64,000 bases of DNA from Pseudomonas sp. P818 (GCF_000418555.1 NZ_ATKM01000011.1:62001-126000); one strand, 5' to 3'; positions 8,933 to 18,233 are shown, counted from the stretch's first letter. The notes: generated by a model not told the origin, from the letters alone. Program-made: numbers and translations.

Positions 8933-9697
8933 TCAGTTGGCCTGTAGCGCTACGGCTTGCAGATCGCTTTCGTCCTTGAGCTGCACGCCACTCAGTTGCA
9001 GGCGCAGCGCCTGGCGCGTCAGGTAGTCGAGTTTGCGCGCGGCCAGTTCGTAAGGCAGGCCCTCGGGACGCACGTTGGAGATACAGTTGCGTGCGCTATC
9101 CGGGCAGCCCACCCGCGGCGCATGGGTCAGGTACAGGCCCAGGCTGTCCGGCGAAGTCAGGCCCGGGCGTTCGCCGATCATCACGATCACCAGGCGCGCG
9201 CGCAGCGCTTCGCCGATGCCGTCGCCAATCGCCACGCGGCCCTGTTCGGCCAGCACCACCGGGGTGTTGGCCCAGTCGGTAGCGAAACGTTCGCGAAAGG
9301 CCTGCAGCAGCGGCAGGGCATGGCGCTGCACGGCGATGGCGGACAAGCCGTCGGCCAGCACGATGGCCAGTTCCGGTGCCGGCAGCTCGTGTTGCAGCTG
9401 CAGCCGGCAGTCGCCATGCAGGTGGCGGCCATGATCCGGGCGCAGCAGGTAGGTCTGGCGGTCCTCGGCGTTGCTGCGCACTTTCAGCACCCGGAAACCG
9501 GCGGCATGCAGCTGATGCTTGAGTTCGGCGAAGTCCAGCGGACGATGCACGGCGTCGCGCGCCTGGGCGTGGGCCAGGCCGAACTTGAGCACTTCGCGGG
9601 TGGGCAGGCTGCAGCCGACGCGGCCGAGGGCGATGCGCGCCGAGGTGTGCGCGCGCAGTTCGTCCCAGGGGTTGTGCTGGATCAGATCGTTGGCCAT
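8933..9697 (-). CDS. eutC: Ethanolamine ammonia-lyase, light chain
   Basis: A 254-residue EutC beginning MANDLIQHNPWDELRAHTSARIALGR, a conserved family N terminus, with ERPGLTSPDSLGLYLT near residue 174 and the cobalamin-binding Cys/SNVRPEGL region near 212-222. With EutB it forms the adenosylcobalamin-dependent enzyme that splits ethanolamine into acetaldehyde and ammonia. The start overlaps the eutB stop by ATGA, so the subunits are translationally coupled. No carboxysome-type eut shell genes are seen in this window, as in other pseudomonads. Confidence 0.93.
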   Translation of the reverse strand: MANDLIQHNPWDELRAHTSARIALGRVGCSLPTREVLKFGLAHAQARDAVHRPLDFAELKHQLHAAGFRVLKVRSNAEDRQTYLLRPDHGRHLHGDCRLQLQHELPAPELAIVLADGLSAIAVQRHALPLLQAFRERFATDWANTPVVLAEQGRVAIGDGIGEALRARLVIVMIGERPGLTSPDSLGLYLTHAPRVGCPDSARNCISNVRPEGLPYELAARKLDYLTRQALRLQLSGVQLKDESDLQAVALQAN

Positions 9698-11091
9698 CAC
9701 GCGGCTCCCGAGATATGTGGCAGTTGCTTGAGCAGGTGGTGGCCGCGGCCGATCTCGCGCAGACGGCCGGTGGGTTCGGTAATGGCCATGCGCGCCAGCC
9801 AGGCGTCGAACTCCGGGGCGCGTTTCAGGCCCAGCACGCTGCGCAGGTACAGCGCATCGTGGAACGAGGTGCTCTGATAGTTGAGCATGATGTCGTCGGC
9901 GCCCGGGATGCCCATGATGAAGTTGATACCGGCCGCGCCGAGCAGGGTGAGCAGGCTGTCCATGTCGTCCTGATCGGCTTCGGCGTGGTTGGTGTAGCAC
10001 ACGTCACAGCCCATCGGCAGGCCGAGCAGCTTGGCGCAGAAATGGTCTTCCAGACCGGCGCGGATGATCTGCTTGCCGTCGTAGAGGTATTCCGGGCCGA
10101 TGAAACCGACCACGGTGTTGACCAGCAGCGGGCGGAACTCGCGGGCCACGGCGTAGGCGCGGGCTTCGCAGGTCTGCTGGTCGACGCCATGGTGGCCGCC
10201 GGCCGACAGCGCGCTGCCCTGGCCGGTTTCGAAGTACATGACGTTATCCCCCAGGGTGCCGCGACCGAGCGACAGCGCGGCTTCGTGAGCCTCGCGCAGG
10301 ATCGCCAGGGAGACGCCGAAGCCGGCGTTGGTGGCCTCGGTACCGGCGATGGACTGGAACACCAGATCGATCGGCGCGCCGGCCTCGATGGCCTGGATCT
10401 GCGTGGTCACGTGGGTCAGCACGCAGCTCTGCATGGGGATTTCGAAGTGCTGGCGCACCTCGTCCATCATCTGCCACAGGCGCATCAGCGTCGGCAGCGA
10501 ATCGCTGGCCGGGTTGATGCCCACCGTGGCGTCGCCGGAGCCATACAGCAGGCCATCGAGCATGCTGGCGGCGATGCCGCGCACGTCGTCGGTGGGGTGA
10601 TTGGGTTGCAGGCGCACGGCCAGATGACCGGGCAGGCCCAGGGTGTTGCGAAAACGGCTGATCACCTGGCATTTGCGCGCCACCAGGATCAGATCCTGAT
10701 TGCGCATCAGCTTGCTTACGGCGGCGACCATCTCCGGCGTCAGGCCGGCGGCCACGGCTGCCAGTCGCGCGCTGTCGGTCTTTTCCAGCAGCAGCCAGTC
10801 GCGCAGGTCACCCACGGTCAGGTGGCTGATCGGGGCGAAGGCAGCGGCATCATGGCGGTCGATGATCAGGCGGGTGACTTCGTCCTGTTCGTAGGGGATA
10901 AGCGCCTCGTCGAGAAAACGCTTGAGCGGCACCTCGGCCAGGGCCAGCTTGGCCGCCATGCGCTCTTCGTAGGTGGCGGCGGCCAGCCCCGCCAGGTAAT
11001 CGCCGGAGCGCGCCGGGCTGGCCTTGGCCAGCAGCGTCTTGAGGTCGGCGAAGCGGTAGACCAGGCTGCCGATGGTGGTTTGGTAGGGCAT
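9697..11091 (-). CDS. eutB: Ethanolamine ammonia-lyase, heavy chain
   Basis: A 464-residue EutB. The start MPYQTTIGSLVYRF (ATG at 11091) matches the family N terminus; six extra residues would be added from an upstream alternative start. Signatures include KASPARSGDYLAG near residue 23, QPNHPTDDVRGIAASMLDGL near 155, and the substrate-site glutamate/arginine region ETGQGSALSAGGHHGVDQQT near 285. It is the catalytic subunit of the B12-dependent lyase. It is divergent from pyrF across about 220 bp. Confidence 0.94.
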   Translation of the reverse strand: MPYQTTIGSLVYRFADLKTLLAKASPARSGDYLAGLAAATYEERMAAKLALAEVPLKRFLDEALIPYEQDEVTRLIIDRHDAAAFAPISHLTVGDLRDWLLLEKTDSARLAAVAAGLTPEMVAAVSKLMRNQDLILVARKCQVISRFRNTLGLPGHLAVRLQPNHPTDDVRGIAASMLDGLLYGSGDATVGINPASDSLPTLMRLWQMMDEVRQHFEIPMQSCVLTHVTTQIQAIEAGAPIDLVFQSIAGTEATNAGFGVSLAILREAHEAALSLGRGTLGDNVMYFETGQGSALSAGGHHGVDQQTCEARAYAVAREFRPLLVNTVVGFIGPEYLYDGKQIIRAGLEDHFCAKLLGLPMGCDVCYTNHAEADQDDMDSLLTLLGAAGINFIMGIPGADDIMLNYQSTSFHDALYLRSVLGLKRAPEFDAWLARMAITEPTGRLREIGRGHHLLKQLPHISGAA

Positions 11092-11315
11092 GGCTGCGAC
11101 CCGTTGCACAGAGGATGAACTTGCCGTGCAGTGCTCATGCCAGCACGCTCAGGCGCCCATTGCGGCCAGCAGCGGTGGGGCGAGAGGGCCAGGCTGGTGC
11201 AGGCGCGTGCACTCGTGCACCGTTGTGCATCGCGGCAGCTGTGCCTGCGGCAGGCACTGCGCGCCGCCTTTAGGCTACAATGCGCGGCGTTTTTGTCCTG
11301 TCCGAGACCCGCCTC

Positions 11316-12017
11316 ATGCCCGCCTGCCAAACCCCGATCATCGTCGCCCTCGACTTTCCCAGCCGCGAAGCCGCTCTGGCCCTGGCCGATCGCCTCGATC
11401 CGGCGCTGTGCCGGGTCAAGGTCGGCAAGGAGCTGTTCACCCGCAGCGGCCCGCAGGTGGTCGAGGCGCTGCAGGCCAAGGGCTTCGAGCTGTTTCTCGA
11501 TCTGAAATTCCATGACATCCCCAACACCACGGCCATGGCGGTCAAGGCTGCGGCCGAGCTGGGCGTATGGATGGTCAACGTGCACTGCTCCGGCGGCCTG
11601 CGCATGATGGCGGCCTGCCGCAACGAGCTGGACAAGCTGACTGGCGCCAAGCCGCTGCTGATCGGCGTGACCGTGCTGACCAGCATGGAGCAGCAGGACC
11701 TGGCCGGCATCGGCCTGGACGTGCCGCCGCAGGAGCAGGTACTGCGCCTGGCCGGCTTGGCCGCCGATGCCGGGCTCGATGGTCTGGTCTGCTCGGCGCA
11801 GGAGGCCCGCGCGCTGAAGGTCGCGCAGCCACGCCTGCAACTGGTGACGCCGGGTATTCGTCCTGCCGGCAGCAGTGCCGATGACCAGAAGCGCATCCTC
11901 ACCCCGGCTCAGGCGCTGGAGGCCGGCTCCGACTATCTGGTGATCGGTCGCCCGATCAGCCAGGCCGCCGACCCGGCGCAGGCGCTGGCTGCGGTGGTCG
12001 CCGAGCTGCGCGCCTGA
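11316..12017 (+). CDS. pyrF: Orotidine 5'-phosphate decarboxylase
   Basis: A 233-residue OMP decarboxylase, last step of UMP synthesis. The start [16 protein letters not shown] is chosen over an upstream in-frame ATG because it gives the family N terminus. The catalytic motif [10 protein letters not shown] is at about residues 62-71, and the phosphate-binding C-terminal region reads [14 protein letters not shown] then [11 protein letters not shown]. It stands alone on the plus strand, followed by a REP unit. Confidence 0.96.
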   Translation: MPACQTPIIVALDFPSREAALALADRLDPALCRVKVGKELFTRSGPQVVEALQAKGFELFLDLKFHDIPNTTAMAVKAAAELGVWMVNVHCSGGLRMMAACRNELDKLTGAKPLLIGVTVLTSMEQQDLAGIGLDVPPQEQVLRLAGLAADAGLDGLVCSAQEARALKVAQPRLQLVTPGIRPAGSSADDQKRILTPAQALEAGSDYLVIGRPISQAADPAQALAAVVAELRA

Positions 12018-12022
12018 GCCCT

Positions 12023-12086
12023 GTAGCCCGGATGAAATCCGGGGCGGTCTGGCATGCTGTCCTATCCCGGATTTCATCCGGGCTAC
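12023..12086. repeat. Perfect 21-bp inverted repeat downstream of pyrF
   Basis: GTAGCCCGGATGAAATCCGGG (12023-12043) and its exact complement at 12066-12086 flank a 22-base spacer. Placed right after pyrF it may serve as a transcript-end hairpin; it belongs to the same family as the unit at 54742. Confidence 0.75.
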
Positions 12087-12231
12087 CCGCTGATCGCGGC
12101 ACCGCGCTGGTGGAGCCGCCATCAGCGCCCTGCATGACCCCTCACTCCAGAGCCTGATAGTGCTGCTGCGCGCTTCGCCGTCTGGCTAGACTCCTCGCCA
12201 ATTCAACGAGAATCGCTGCGAGGAAGCAGAC

Positions 12232-12993
12232 ATGAGCATGACGTTTTCCGGCCAGGTCGCCCTGGTCACCGGCGCTGCCGCCGGTATTGGCCGCGCCACC
12301 GCCCAGGCCTTCGCTGCCGAAGGGCTGAAGGTGGTGGTTTCCGACGTGGACGTGGCAGGCGGCGAGGGCACCGTCGAGCTGATTCGCGCGGCCGGTGGCG
12401 AGGCCTGCTTCGTGCGTTGCGACGTGACCCGCGACGCCGAGGTCAGGGCGCTGATGGATGCCACCATGGCGCAATACGGCCGCCTGGATTACGCCTTCAA
12501 CAACGCCGGTATCGAGATCGAGCAGGGCAAGCTGGCCGACGGCAACGAGGCCGAGTTCGACGCCATCATGGGCGTCAACGTCAAGGGCGTGTGGCTGTGC
12601 ATGAAGCATCAGATCCCGCTGATGCTGGCTCAGGGTGGCGGTGCCATCGTCAATACGGCATCGGTGGCAGGGCTCGGCGCTGCGCCGAAGATGAGCATCT
12701 ACGCCGCTTCCAAGCATGCGGTGATCGGCCTGACCAAGTCCGCGGCGATCGAGTACGCCAAGAAGAAAATCCGCGTCAATGCGGTGTGCCCGGCGGTGAT
12801 CGACACCGACATGTTCCGCCGCGCCTATGAAGCCGATCCGAAGAAGGCCGAGTTCGCCGCCGCCATGCATCCGGTCGGGCGCATCGGCAAGGTCGAGGAG
12901 ATCGCCGCCGCCGTCCTCTATCTGTGCAGTGATCACGCTGCGTTCACCACCGGCCAGGCGCTGGCGGTGGATGGTGGGGCCACGGCGATCTGA
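12232..12993 (+). CDS. SDR-family oxidoreductase
   Basis: A 253-residue classical short-chain dehydrogenase with TGAAAGIG at residues 14-21, NNAGIEIEQ at about 90, the catalytic Ser (NTASVAG) near 144 and YAASKHAV near 158 (Tyr-x-x-x-Lys). The C-terminal LYLCSDHAAFTTGQALAVDGG is typical of the glucose 1-dehydrogenase-like group. An AGGAAG box precedes the ATG. Substrate is not predictable. Monocistronic, with a hairpin terminator after it. Confidence 0.9.
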   Translation: MSMTFSGQVALVTGAAAGIGRATAQAFAAEGLKVVVSDVDVAGGEGTVELIRAAGGEACFVRCDVTRDAEVRALMDATMAQYGRLDYAFNNAGIEIEQGKLADGNEAEFDAIMGVNVKGVWLCMKHQIPLMLAQGGGAIVNTASVAGLGAAPKMSIYAASKHAVIGLTKSAAIEYAKKKIRVNAVCPAVIDTDMFRRAYEADPKKAEFAAAMHPVGRIGKVEEIAAAVLYLCSDHAAFTTGQALAVDGGATAI

Positions 12994-13010
12994 TTGGCTC
13001 GTGGCAACAA

Positions 13011-13039
13011 CGACAAAGGCGCCTTGGGCGCCTTCGTCG
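13011..13039. terminator. Bidirectional hairpin between SDR gene and benE
   Basis: AAGGCGCC-TTG-GGCGCCTT (13016-13034) with outer CGAC/GTCG pairing forms a strong stem between two convergent genes. It lacks a long T tract on either side, so it is a probable but not canonical terminator. Confidence 0.6.
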
Positions 13040-13051
13040 TGTATGGACAAC

Positions 13052-14248
13052 TCAGACCGCGCGCTTGCCCGCGTTGAGGATGGCCAATGTCAGCAAGCCG
13101 GCGACGATACCCCAGAAGGCCGAGCCGACGCCGGCCAGGGTCATCCCCGACGCCGTCACCAGGAAGGTGATCAGCGCCGCTTCGCGCTCGTTGGGCTCGC
13201 TCATGGCCTGGGTCAGGCCGCCAATGATCGAGGCGAACAACGCCAGCGCGGCGATGGAGAGGATCAGTGCGGCCGGCAACGCGGCGAACAGCGAGGCCAG
13301 GGTGGCGCCGAAGATGCCGGCGATGGCGTAGAACACCCCGCACCAGACCGCCGCAGTGTAGCGCTTGCGTGGGTCTTCATGGGCTTCCGGGCCGGCGCAG
13401 ATGGCGGCGCTGATGGCGGCCATGTGTATGCCGTGGCTGCCGAACGGCGCCATCAGGATCGATACCAGGCCGGTGCTGGTCAGCAGCGGTGAGGCCGGCA
13501 CGTCATAGCCGTTGGCGCGCAGCACGGCCATGCCCGGAAGGTTCTGCGAGGCCATGGCGACGATGAACAGCGGAATGCCGATGCTGATCGCCGCGGCCAG
13601 CGAGAAGCTGGGTGTGGTCCATTCGGGCGTAGCCAGCTGCAACTGGAAATCGCTGAAGTCCAGCAAGCCGAAGACCCCGGCCAGCACGCTGCCGACGATC
13701 AGCGCGGAGAGCACCGAATAGCGCGGCCACAGACGTTTGCCGAGCAGATAGGCCAGCAGCATGGCGATCACCAGAAAGGGCTGCTGTTCGGCGGCCACGC
13801 AGATTTCCAGACCGATCTTGAACAGCACACCGGCCAGCAGGGCGGCGGCGATGGAGGCGGGTATGCGGCGCATCAGGCGGTCGAAGGTTCCGGTCAGGCC
13901 GATCAGCACGATCAGGCCCGAAGCCAGGATATAGGCGCCAATCGCCTCGCCATAAGAGACCTGCGGCAGACTGGTGATCAGCAGCGCCGCACCGGGCGTC
14001 GACCAGGCGATCATCACCGGCGCGCGGTAGCGCAGCGAGAGCACGATGCAGCACAGCGCCATGCCGATCGACAGTGCCCAGATCCACGAGGAAATCTGCC
14101 CGGCGCTGAGGCCGGCCGCCTGGCCGGCCTGGAACATCAGCACCAGGGAGCTGGTATAGCCGGTGAGCATGGCGATGAAGCCGGCCACCACGGCCGAGGT
14201 GGATGTGTCGGCCAGTGGTCGCAGGCGGGTAGGGGCGGCGTCTTGCAT
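13052..14248 (-). CDS. benE: BenE-family benzoate/H+ symporter
   Basis: A 398-residue protein with about 11-12 hydrophobic segments. Start MQDAAPTRLRPLADTST (ATG at 14248). Family marks include GQISSWIWALSIGMALCCI near residue 58, WSTPGAALLITSLP near 85, and ASQNLPGMAVLRANGY near 235, which are typical of BenE. It would import benzoate or a related aromatic acid, but no ben catabolic genes are nearby. Its start overlaps the stop of the upstream LysE-family gene by ATGA, so the two transporters are one operon. Confidence 0.85.
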   Translation of the reverse strand: MQDAAPTRLRPLADTSTSAVVAGFIAMLTGYTSSLVLMFQAGQAAGLSAGQISSWIWALSIGMALCCIVLSLRYRAPVMIAWSTPGAALLITSLPQVSYGEAIGAYILASGLIVLIGLTGTFDRLMRRIPASIAAALLAGVLFKIGLEICVAAEQQPFLVIAMLLAYLLGKRLWPRYSVLSALIVGSVLAGVFGLLDFSDFQLQLATPEWTTPSFSLAAAISIGIPLFIVAMASQNLPGMAVLRANGYDVPASPLLTSTGLVSILMAPFGSHGIHMAAISAAICAGPEAHEDPRKRYTAAVWCGVFYAIAGIFGATLASLFAALPAALILSIAALALFASIIGGLTQAMSEPNEREAALITFLVTASGMTLAGVGSAFWGIVAGLLTLAILNAGKRAV

Positions 14249-14859
14249 CAGAACATTCCAGTGTCGACGATGATGGGATAGAGCGAGGCGACCAGCAGCA
14301 GCGCCATGCCGAAGTTGAATGCGCGCAGGGCGCGCGGGTTGTCCAGCCACTTGCGCAGCAGGCTGCCGGCGATGGTCCACAAACCTACGCTGGGGCAGTT
14401 GACCAGTGCAAACAGGGCCGCGATCAGCAGCACGTTGCTGAAAAAACCATCCTGCGGTGTATAGGTGGTAATGGCTCCGATGGCCATGATCCACGCCTTC
14501 GGGTTGACCCACTGAAAGGCTGCCGCCTGGAGGAAAGTGAATGGCTTGGCCTCGGCATTCTCACGGCTCTGCGGCGCACCGGATTGGGCGATCTTCCAGG
14601 CCAGATAGAGCAGATAGGCGGCGCCGACATAGCGCAGCACGTCGTGCAGCACCGGAAAGCGCTGGAATACCTGGCCCAGACCAAGGCCCACTGCGGCCAC
14701 CAGCAGCATGAAGCCGAGGCTGATGCCAAGCATGTGTGGAATGCTGCGGCGCACGCCGAAGTTCACGCCCGAGGCGAGCAGCATCATGTTGTTGGGGCCT
14801 GGCGTCACCGAGGTGACAAAGGCGAAGGCGATGAAGGCGAGCAGCAGTTCGGTGGACAT
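14248..14859 (-). CDS. LysE/RhtB-family amino-acid exporter
   Basis: A 203-residue LysE-fold exporter with about six hydrophobic segments; the signature TPGPNNMMLLASGVNFG is at residues 18-34, and FQWVNPKAWIMAIGAI near 115. The start MSTELLLAFIAF (ATG at 14859) fits the family length. It probably exports an amino acid or related metabolite. It is the first gene of a two-gene unit with benE (4-bp stop/start overlap). Divergent from the small membrane-protein gene at 15006. Confidence 0.88.
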   Translation of the reverse strand: MSTELLLAFIAFAFVTSVTPGPNNMMLLASGVNFGVRRSIPHMLGISLGFMLLVAAVGLGLGQVFQRFPVLHDVLRYVGAAYLLYLAWKIAQSGAPQSRENAEAKPFTFLQAAAFQWVNPKAWIMAIGAITTYTPQDGFFSNVLLIAALFALVNCPSVGLWTIAGSLLRKWLDNPRALRAFNFGMALLLVASLYPIIVDTGMF

Positions 14860-15005
14860 GATCGTTCTCCGGTGACCGGCAAAGACTATTGCGCCACCGC
14901 AATGGCGTCTCGGTACAGCCACGACCGGGTTGGGCCGTACAGTCGGGCCTGGGCAAGTGGCTGATCTCTGGTTAGCCTTGCCTTTTTGCAGACAAGGAAG
15001 CCGCC

Positions 15006-15647
15006 ATGCAGCCGGATAACCCCTACAGTGCTCCGCAGGTCGAACTGATCGATGACCTGCCGGTGCGGCAGCTCCCGGGCTGGAGTGTGCGTCAGTTGCA
15101 GGTACTTGGTTGGTTGGCACTGATGTCGGCGCTGGGCAGTGCGCTGATGCTGGGCGTTATTTTCGCCAGCAGTTGGCTGGGCCAGGCAGAACTGGTGCAG
15201 GTCGAGCGCTATACGCGTTGGCTGCAGCTGTTGCTGATGTTGTTGGGCAACTATCTGCTGATCCGGCTCAAGAGCTTCATCGAGCAGCGTTTTGCGGCGC
15301 AGGGGTTGAGCTGGCCGGTCTGGATCATCGTTGTTCTGGCTCTGGTCAGCGGGGTGATGGACTTCATGGTTGGGGATCAGGTGTTCAAGACGCTCAGCGT
15401 GCTGACCATTGCCTACCTGGGCCTGATGGTACTGATGGGGCTCGGCATTACCTGGTTCGGTATTCGTTTGCTCAAGGTGAGGCTGGCATACGCCTCTCTG
15501 CGGATCATGGCCTGGCTGTCCATTGCCAGTGGTGTGATGTTCGCCAGTGTGCTGTTGTTGCCGCTGGCCATCTTGCCGGCACTGGCGGTTTGCGTGGCGC
15601 AGGGGCTGGTGTTCTTGCGCGGGGCGAGTGAGCTGCGCGAGCAGTAG
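15006..15647 (+). CDS. Hypothetical five-to-six-TM membrane protein
   Basis: A 213-residue protein with a short polar N terminus containing NPYSAPQ, a motif common at the start of small bacterial inner-membrane proteins, then about five or six hydrophobic helices (near residues 35-60, 72-90, 103-120, 127-150, 158-205). The ATG at 15006 follows AAGGAAG. I do not recognise a specific family or function. It stands between the divergent LysE gene and the convergent MarR gene. Confidence 0.7.
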   Translation: MQPDNPYSAPQVELIDDLPVRQLPGWSVRQLQVLGWLALMSALGSALMLGVIFASSWLGQAELVQVERYTRWLQLLLMLLGNYLLIRLKSFIEQRFAAQGLSWPVWIIVVLALVSGVMDFMVGDQVFKTLSVLTIAYLGLMVLMGLGITWFGIRLLKVRLAYASLRIMAWLSIASGVMFASVLLLPLAILPALAVCVAQGLVFLRGASELREQ

Positions 15648-15697
15648 GCTGCCGCCTGATTTCTTTCTGCCGTGGTGACTTGAGCTGCCGCGGCCTG

Positions 15698-16210
15698 CTA
15701 GGCGCCCCCCCGCGCCAAGGCACGGTTTACCGCTAGCCAGCCTTCCACGGCTTCCTCTCCCATCTCCGTGAAAACCCGCTGCAGCAGCCGCGCCTGCTCG
15801 CGGCGCAGGGCCTGCTCCAGCTTGGCGCCCTCGGGCGTGAAGCCGAGAACACGCTTGCGCTTGTCGTCGGCGGCCGCCTCGCTCTGTACCAGATTCATCT
15901 CGATCAGCTGACGCAGCGGCATGTTCAGCGCCTGCTTGCTGACCCCGAGGTAACCGAGCAGCTCGGTCATGTTCAGGCCTGGATACTTGGCTATGAAGAA
16001 CAGAATGCGGTGATGCACCCGCGACAGCCCGCGCTTTGCCAGCATCTCGTCAGGCTTGGCGGTGAAGGCCTGGTAGCCGAAGAAAAAGGCCTCCATGGCG
16101 GCCTGCTGAGCAGCGGAGTGCTTGATGGCCTGCGCACCACGACGGCCGGCCTGCTTGCCCTCGGTAGGGGACGTTAAAAATTTCTCGGGGAAATTTTTTA
16201 GGTCAGTCAT
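15698..16210 (-). CDS. MarR-family transcriptional regulator
   Basis: A 170-residue MarR-type regulator: winged helix at about residues 55-125 (LSRVHHRILFFIAKYPGLNMTELLGYLGVSKQALNMPLRQLIEMNLV, then DKRKRVLGFTPEG). N-terminal extension of about 45 residues rich in Lys/Arg. It is divergent from the aminotransferase at 16294 with a clean inverted repeat between, so it probably controls that gene and itself. The ligand is unknown. Confidence 0.88.
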   Translation of the reverse strand: MTDLKNFPEKFLTSPTEGKQAGRRGAQAIKHSAAQQAAMEAFFFGYQAFTAKPDEMLAKRGLSRVHHRILFFIAKYPGLNMTELLGYLGVSKQALNMPLRQLIEMNLVQSEAAADDKRKRVLGFTPEGAKLEQALRREQARLLQRVFTEMGEEAVEGWLAVNRALARGGA

Positions 16211-16258
16211 ATTGACGTATCTCGGGTTGGCGGCGTAGTTTCGGTCAAGCAGTTTGAC
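16202..16258. promoter_or_regulatory. Probable MarR operators between marR and the aminotransferase gene
   Basis: GTCAA-GCAGT-TTGAC at 16244-16258 is a perfect 5-bp inverted repeat with a 5-base spacer, about 36 bp before the aminotransferase ATG. A second copy with one mismatch, GTCAG-TCATA-TTGAC (16202-16216), overlaps the marR start codon. Two copies on the divergent segment suggest autoregulation plus control of the target. Confidence 0.65.
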
Positions 16259-16293
16259 TTAATTTCAATGACTTTTGCACCCCAGGACATCCC

Positions 16294-17451
16294 ATGGCCT
16301 TCTCCGAACGCATCGCCCGCCTGAAAAGCTCCCTGATCCGTGAAATTCTTGCCGCGGCGCAGCGTCCGGAGGTGATGTCCTTCGCCGGCGGCCTGCCGGC
16401 CGAGCCGATGCTGCCCAAGGTGGACTGGGCCGAGATGCCGGCGAGCATCGGCCAGTACGGCATGAGTGAGGGCGAGCCGGCGCTGCGCGAAGCCATCGCT
16501 GCCGAGGCGCGTGCACTGGGCGTACCCTGTGAGGCCAGCCAGGTGCTGATCGTCAGCGGCTCGCAGCAGACGCTGGATCTGGCCTCCAAGCTGTTCATCG
16601 ATCCGGGCACCGAAGTGTTGCTCGAAGCGCCGACCTACCTGGCCGCGCTGCAGGCCTTCCAGCTGTTCGGCGCCGATTGCATCAGCGTGCCGCAGGAAGC
16701 CGACGGCCCCGAGCTGGCGGCGCTGCGCCAGCGCCTGGAAACGCACAAGCCGGCTTTCGCCTACCTGATTCCGACTTTCCAGAACCCGTCCGGCACCCGT
16801 TACAGCGAAGCCAAGCGTGAAGCGGTGGCGGCGCTGCTCGACGAATTCGGCGTGACCCTGATCGAGGACGAGCCGTACCGCGAGCTGGTGTTCGATGAAG
16901 GCAGCGCCACGCCCATCGTCAGCCGCCTGAAGAAGGCCAGCTGGATCTACACCGGCACCGTTTCCAAGACCCTGCTGCCGGGCCTGCGCGTCGGCTACCT
17001 GATCGCCACCAAGGACCTGTACCCGCACCTGCTGCGCCTGAAGCAGTCGGCCGATCTGCACACCAACCGCATCGGTCAGTGGCAGGCGCTGCAGTGGCTG
17101 GGCAGCGAGCAGTACCGTGGCCACCTAGCCGAGCTGCGCGACTTCTACCGCATCCGCCGCGACGCCATGCAGGCGGCGCTGCTGGAGCACTTCGGCGAGC
17201 TGGCCGAGTGGGAAATCCCGCAGGGCGGACTGTTCTTCTGGCTGACCCTCAAGCAGCCGCTGGACACCCGCACGCTGCTCGATGCGGCGCTGGCGCAGAA
17301 CGTCGCCTTCATGCCGGGTGAGCCGTTCTTCATCGACCCGGATGCCAACCCCGGCCATCTGCGACTGAACTTCAGCCATGTAGCGCCGGAGCGTCTGGGC
17401 GAGGGGCTGCGCCGGCTGGCGGCGGTGATTCGTGATGCGCAGGGCGCGTGA
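16294..17451 (+). CDS. PLP-dependent aminotransferase, class I/II (2-aminoadipate-type)
   Basis: A 385-residue fold-type I aminotransferase without an HTH domain. Visible features: FAGGLPAEPMLP near residue 30, SGSQQTLDLASKLFIDPG near 89, PTFQNPSGTRYS near 160, DEPYRELVF near 191, and the Schiff-base lysine in GTVSKTLLPGLRVGY near 225. This subfamily includes 2-aminoadipate/valine-pyruvate type transaminases. Divergent MarR gene with operators upstream suggests inducible expression. Substrate not predictable. Confidence 0.88.
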   Translation: MAFSERIARLKSSLIREILAAAQRPEVMSFAGGLPAEPMLPKVDWAEMPASIGQYGMSEGEPALREAIAAEARALGVPCEASQVLIVSGSQQTLDLASKLFIDPGTEVLLEAPTYLAALQAFQLFGADCISVPQEADGPELAALRQRLETHKPAFAYLIPTFQNPSGTRYSEAKREAVAALLDEFGVTLIEDEPYRELVFDEGSATPIVSRLKKASWIYTGTVSKTLLPGLRVGYLIATKDLYPHLLRLKQSADLHTNRIGQWQALQWLGSEQYRGHLAELRDFYRIRRDAMQAALLEHFGELAEWEIPQGGLFFWLTLKQPLDTRTLLDAALAQNVAFMPGEPFFIDPDANPGHLRLNFSHVAPERLGEGLRRLAAVIRDAQGA

Positions 17452-17463
17452 TTGATTGGTTTC

Positions 17464-17512
17464 TGTGGGAGCGGCTTCAGCCGCGATTTTCGCGGATAAA
17501 TCCGCTCCTACA
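17464..17512. repeat. REP-like inverted repeat
   Basis: TGTGGGAGCGG.. (from 17464) pairs with ..CCGCTCCTACA (to 17512) around a CGCGA..TCGCG centre. It lies between the aminotransferase and GST genes and belongs to the GGAGCGGCTTCAGCCGCGA family also found at 42855, 49437, 49538 and 58797. Confidence 0.7.
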
Positions 17513-17568
17513 AAAGCCGGGGTGATTGGCGGCGAACTGGCCGCAGGAACGATAGGGAGGGCAACGCG

Positions 17569-18171
17569 ATGTACAAGGTCTACGGCGATTACCGGTCGGG
17601 CAACTGCTACAAGGTCAAGCTGATGCTGCATCTGCTCGGCAAACCCTACGAGTGGGTGCCGATCGACATTCTCAAGGGCGAGACGCAGAGCGAAGCCTTC
17701 CTGGCCAAGAACCCCAACGGCAAGATTCCGGTGCTGGAGCTGGACGACGGCACCTGCCTGTGGGAGTCCAACGCCATCCTCAACTACCTCGCCGATGGCA
17801 GCGAGTTCCTGCCGACCGAGCCGCGCCTGCGCACCCAGGTGCTGCAATGGCAGTTCTTCGAGCAGTACAGCCACGAGCCCTACGTTGCGGTGGCGCGTTT
17901 CATCCAGCTCTACCAGGGCATGCCCGAGGAGCGCCGCGAGGAGCATGCGCGCTGCCTGAAACTCGGCTACAAGGCCCTGAAGGTGATGGAAAAGCAGCTC
18001 GAACGCACGCCCTATCTGGTCGGCGAGCATTATTCCATCGCCGATATCGCCCTGTATGCCTATACCCACGTGGCCGATGAGGGCGGTTTCAGCCTCGAAG
18101 CCTTCCCGGCCGTGCGCGCCTGGCTCGAGCGCGTGGCCAGCCATCCGCGCCATGTGACCATGCTGGGCTGA
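17569..18171 (+). CDS. Glutathione S-transferase family protein
   Basis: A 200-residue GST: thioredoxin-fold N-terminal domain (MYKVYGDYRSGNCYKVKLML, with NPNGKIPVLELDDGTCLWESNAIL at about residues 46-69 holding the cis-Pro and the ESNAI glutathione site) and an alpha-helical C-terminal domain (YSIADIALYAYTHVADEGGF near 150). A serine at residue 11 is the probable catalytic residue. GGGAGG lies upstream of the ATG. Substrate unknown; single gene. Confidence 0.92.
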   Translation: MYKVYGDYRSGNCYKVKLMLHLLGKPYEWVPIDILKGETQSEAFLAKNPNGKIPVLELDDGTCLWESNAILNYLADGSEFLPTEPRLRTQVLQWQFFEQYSHEPYVAVARFIQLYQGMPEERREEHARCLKLGYKALKVMEKQLERTPYLVGEHYSIADIALYAYTHVADEGGFSLEAFPAVRAWLERVASHPRHVTMLG

Positions 18172-18233
18172 GCTGCCTGGCAGCTGTAACAGCCTCGACT
18201 AGAGTTTGGCGGTAACCGTACGAGGGAGCCGCC

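Noticed and set aside
9715..11118. A 467-codon plus-strand frame over eutB
   Set aside because: Antisense shadow; the opposite strand encodes a textbook EutB.
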